A stretch of DNA of 9,003 nucleotides, taken from Candidatus Coatesbacteria bacterium RBG_13_66_14 (GTDB lineage: Bacteria > RBG-13-66-14). Position 1 is the stretch's first letter, and each line of letters opens with the position of its first letter. Shown one piece after another: positions 7,730 through 9,003 of this stretch. The position numbers were made by a program, and so were the translations under genes. The stretch lies in the NCBI GenBank assembly GCA_001774505.1, contig MFAF01000113.1:3846-12848 (forward strand), read 5' to 3'. The notes beneath the pieces were generated by a model. It had not been told where the DNA came from. It made no database searches and saw nothing but the letters and a program-made list of their open reading frames with translations.

Positions 7730-7756
7730 TTGACACCGAGCTCACTCTAATATAAC
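7730..7756 (+). promoter_or_regulatory. Predicted divergent promoter for the transposase-like gene
   Basis: TTGACA (7730-7735, perfect) and TATAAC (7751-7756, 5 of 6) are separated by 15 bp, shorter than the ideal 17. With the uvrB -35 on the other strand, the two TTGACA boxes form an inverted pair 16 bp apart. A second TTGACA at 7790-7795 has only a weak -10 match (TCATAT, 7814-7819). Confidence 0.5.
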
Positions 7757-7823
7757 ATGCAACATCCGTCTCGAGTTAAGTGTATCATATTGACATAGTT
7801 CCAGTTCAGCCACTCATATCGCC

Positions 7824-8531
7824 ATGATTTCCAATAGCATATGTCCACGGTGTGGAAACACTAAACTGTACCGCGTGCGCAGGAGCAAGCTCATGTGCAG
7901 CGCCTGCAGGTATGAGTGGAAGCCGGATCAGCTTCCGCTTAGGTTGCGCACGGAGCAGTGGGAAGCGATTATTCGTCACTTTATCAATGACAATTGCAGT
8001 AATTATATAGCCTCTGAAACCCATATAGAAAGGCGCCGTGTACTGCGTTCATTGCTGGTTCTTCGCCGGGCAATCGCAAAATCACAACTCGGCGTCCTCG
8101 CGAGGCATACGGAAGAGCTGCTCGAAAGAGTTACAGGCGCTTTTTCCTTGGAGAAAACACATAACCGGCCTCTTTTTATTTTAATCGGGCAGAATAAAAC
8201 GGTCTATGCGACGGCGCTGCCCGTGGAGGGAAGGTCTCTCCTCCTCAAAAAATTGAAGTCGGAACCCGTTTCCCTATCCATCGCGCGGTGGACGCCCAAG
8301 GACGGCCCCGAAGACGGGTACGTGAACGAGGTGTGTCAGATTGGAGCCCAAGGTCAGATTGAACTGCTCTCGAACTTCTGGTGCTACCTCCGGGAAAATC
8401 TGGTCGGGAGAGGCGGCATCCGCTACAACCGCCTTCCGCTGTACCTCGCCGAATACGCGTGGAAATTCAACCATCGGAAGCTCTCGCGGGACAGAAAGCT
8501 GGACCGGCTTGTGAGCCTTCTGAGGAGCTGA
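7824..8531 (+). CDS. Zinc-ribbon protein related to IS1595-family transposases, catalytic residues apparently lost
   Basis: 235 aa. An N-terminal zinc ribbon has CPRC (7-10) and CSAC (25-28). A helical region follows (about 40-90) ending in IERRRVLRSLLVLRRAI, which resembles the helix-turn-helix after the ribbon in IS1595/ISXO2-type transposases. The C-terminal part (RPLFILIGQNKTVYATALP; FWCYLRENL; LPLYLAEYAWKFNHR) matches the strand, tryptophan helix and EYxWxFNHR end of that family. Aligned from memory, the three DDE positions are E110 (for D), A154 (for D) and S183 (for E). The Gly/Lys-rich stretch usually after the first Asp is also missing, so the protein is shorter than an active transposase. 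It is probably a decayed or co-opted DNA-binding protein. No terminal inverted repeats were found. ATG at 7824 is the only suitable start, with no Shine-Dalgarno site. Base composition shifts within the gene: 23/60 G+C at 7981-8040 against 39/60 at 8401-8460. Confidence 0.75.
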   Translation: MISNSICPRCGNTKLYRVRRSKLMCSACRYEWKPDQLPLRLRTEQWEAIIRHFINDNCSNYIASETHIERRRVLRSLLVLRRAIAKSQLGVLARHTEELLERVTGAFSLEKTHNRPLFILIGQNKTVYATALPVEGRSLLLKKLKSEPVSLSIARWTPKDGPEDGYVNEVCQIGAQGQIELLSNFWCYLRENLVGRGGIRYNRLPLYLAEYAWKFNHRKLSRDRKLDRLVSLLRS

Positions 8532-8626
8532 GCGGAAGACTGCCGGACGGCTGCGGTACGACCATGACGAGGTTCTGCGCAGACCGCGGTGCCCAATTCC
8601 AGCGATCGAGCGAGCGCGACACGACG

Positions 8627-8651
8627 ACCAAGGCCCGGGGCCTTGGTTCTT
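8627..8651 (+). terminator. Terminator hairpin after the transposase-like gene
   Basis: ACCAAGGCC (8627-8635) pairs perfectly with GGCCTTGGT (8639-8647) around a 3-nt loop and is followed by TCTT. The U tract is weak but on the plus side only. It lies 95 nt past the stop of the plus-strand gene. Confidence 0.6.
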
Positions 8652-8655
8652 CATG

Positions 8656-8682
8656 AAGGCGAGGGATTCAAACCCTTGCTTT
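8656..8682 (+). terminator. Second plus-strand hairpin
   Basis: AAGGCGAGGG (8656-8665) pairs with CCCTTGCTTT (8673-8682) with two G-T pairs around the 7-nt loop ATTCAAA. It follows the first hairpin by 4-5 nt and ends in a short T run, so it may act as a back-up terminator. The loop superficially resembles a tRNA T loop, but no tRNA surrounds it. Confidence 0.4.
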
Positions 8683-8723
8683 ACATTCAGGTCTTTAGTT
8701 CAACCGCGGTCGAAGGCGCGGCC

Positions 8724-8753
8724 TTGACTTTACGCCCCGACGGCCCTTAGTAT
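8724..8753 (+). promoter_or_regulatory. Predicted promoter of the FecCD-type permease gene, leaderless arrangement
   Basis: TTGACT (8724-8729, 5 of 6) and TAGTAT (8748-8753, 4 of 6) are 18 bp apart. The -10 ends 9 bp before the ATG at 8763, so transcription would begin at or within a few bases of the start codon. No ribosome site is visible upstream. Confidence 0.5.
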
Positions 8754-8762
8754 CCACCGCGT

Positions 8763-9003
8763 ATGGATAGAAGCGCATCCGTGGCGTTCATCGTCGTTCT
8801 CGGCGCGGGCGGGCTGTTCGTCGGTCTTTTTCTGGGGCCGGGCCTGGGTCCCGGTGACCTGCACGGGCTCTTCGCAGGGACGGACCCCCTGCTTACGGGC
8901 ATCTTCGTCCTGCGCCTCGGGCGGACCTTGTTGGGCCTGGTGGTGGGCGCGGCTTTAGGGCTCGCCGGAGCCGCGCTGCAGGGGTTGACACGCAACCCCC
9001 TGG
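8763..9003 (+). CDS. FecCD/BtuC-family ABC transporter permease, N-terminal part, cut by window end
   Basis: The first 80 codons of an inner-membrane permease that imports iron-siderophore, haem or cobalamin together with a periplasmic binding protein and an ATPase. Residues 6-24 form a first membrane helix. Residues 48-80 carry the family signature: LRLGRT (50-55), the helix LLGLVVGAALGLAGAALQ (56-73), then GLTRNPL (74-80), which matches the usual LRLPRT ... GxxLQxLTRNPL block. Here Gly replaces the usual Pro of LRLPR. The substrate cannot be told from this fragment. An in-frame TAG at 8748-8750 rules out an upstream start, leaving ATG 8763 or, less likely, GTG 8781. No Shine-Dalgarno site is present. 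The rest of the gene and its probable ATPase and binding-protein partners lie off the window. Confidence 0.92.
   Translation, partial: MDRSASVAFIVVLGAGGLFVGLFLGPGLGPGDLHGLFAGTDPLLTGIFVLRLGRTLLGLVVGAALGLAGAALQGLTRNPL

Larger units (their letters stand above)
8583..8710. repeat. Two copies of ACCGCGGT, 120 bp apart
   Basis: The perfect 8-bp palindrome ACCGCGGT occurs at 8583-8590 and again at 8703-8710. The second copy ends 13 bp before the predicted -35 of the permease gene, so the pair could be regulator sites. The first copy adjoins another palindrome, TCTGCGCAGA (8574-8583). In GC-rich DNA such repeats can be chance. Confidence 0.3.

Noticed and set aside
8531..8544. AGCGGAAGACTGCC, similar to the B12 box of cobalamin riboswitches, upstream of a BtuC-like gene
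   Set aside because: It lacks two bases of the consensus, the GCCACTG element and other core helices are not found upstream, and that upstream DNA is coding sequence. A covariance-model scan for the cobalamin riboswitch would settle it.
8659..8679. tRNA-like T arm (GGATTCAAACCC)
   Set aside because: The loop is shifted relative to the TTCRANN pattern and there is no acceptor, anticodon or D arm nearby; a simple hairpin explains it.
7714..8760. A complete insertion sequence around the transposase-like gene
   Set aside because: I searched both flanks by eye for matching terminal inverted repeats and a short target duplication and found none, so only the gene is annotated.

Overview
The window is GC-rich bacterial DNA with four genes on the minus strand (left and centre) and two on the plus strand (right, the last one cut by the window end). 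The gene content is ordinary bacterial, but two features point to an uncultured, GC-rich lineage of the FCB type (Bacteroidetes-like or a related candidate phylum). One is a large secreted gingipain-type (C25) peptidase carrying a C-terminal sorting-type domain. The other is the set of strong AAGGAG/AAGGGGG Shine-Dalgarno sites with GTG starts, which argues against a classical Bacteroidetes that lacks SD usage. The phylum is an inference; I cannot place the organism more exactly.

Layout from left to right. Positions 1-112 hold two near-identical GC-rich terminator hairpins. Then comes the C25 peptidase (124-2697, minus). Its 189-bp upstream region contains a good promoter, an inverted repeat on the predicted transcription start, and an AT-rich palindrome. 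Next is a cytoplasmic M24 (Xaa-Pro-type) metallopeptidase (2887-4110, minus) with its own promoter. A lipoprotein alpha/beta hydrolase (4222-5613, minus) ends at an intrinsic terminator. uvrB (5629-7644, minus) lies 15 nt upstream of the hydrolase and is probably co-transcribed with it. The 179-bp region 7645-7823 carries back-to-back promoters. One drives uvrB; the other drives a plus-strand gene (7824-8531) for a zinc-ribbon protein related to IS1595-family transposases but apparently lacking the DDE catalytic residues. After that come two plus-strand hairpins and a promoter placed almost directly on the start codon of a FecCD/BtuC-type ABC transporter permease (8763 to the window end).

The genes do not form one pathway. 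There is a two-gene uvrB-hydrolase unit joining DNA repair and an envelope esterase/peptidase-like enzyme, two independently promoted peptidases (one exported, one cytoplasmic), and the start of a metal-chelate or vitamin uptake system. I see no CRISPR array, rRNA, tRNA, prophage or defence system. The least ordinary parts are the transposase-derived gene with its divergent promoter region, the leader of the C25 peptidase, and the apparently leaderless start of the permease gene.
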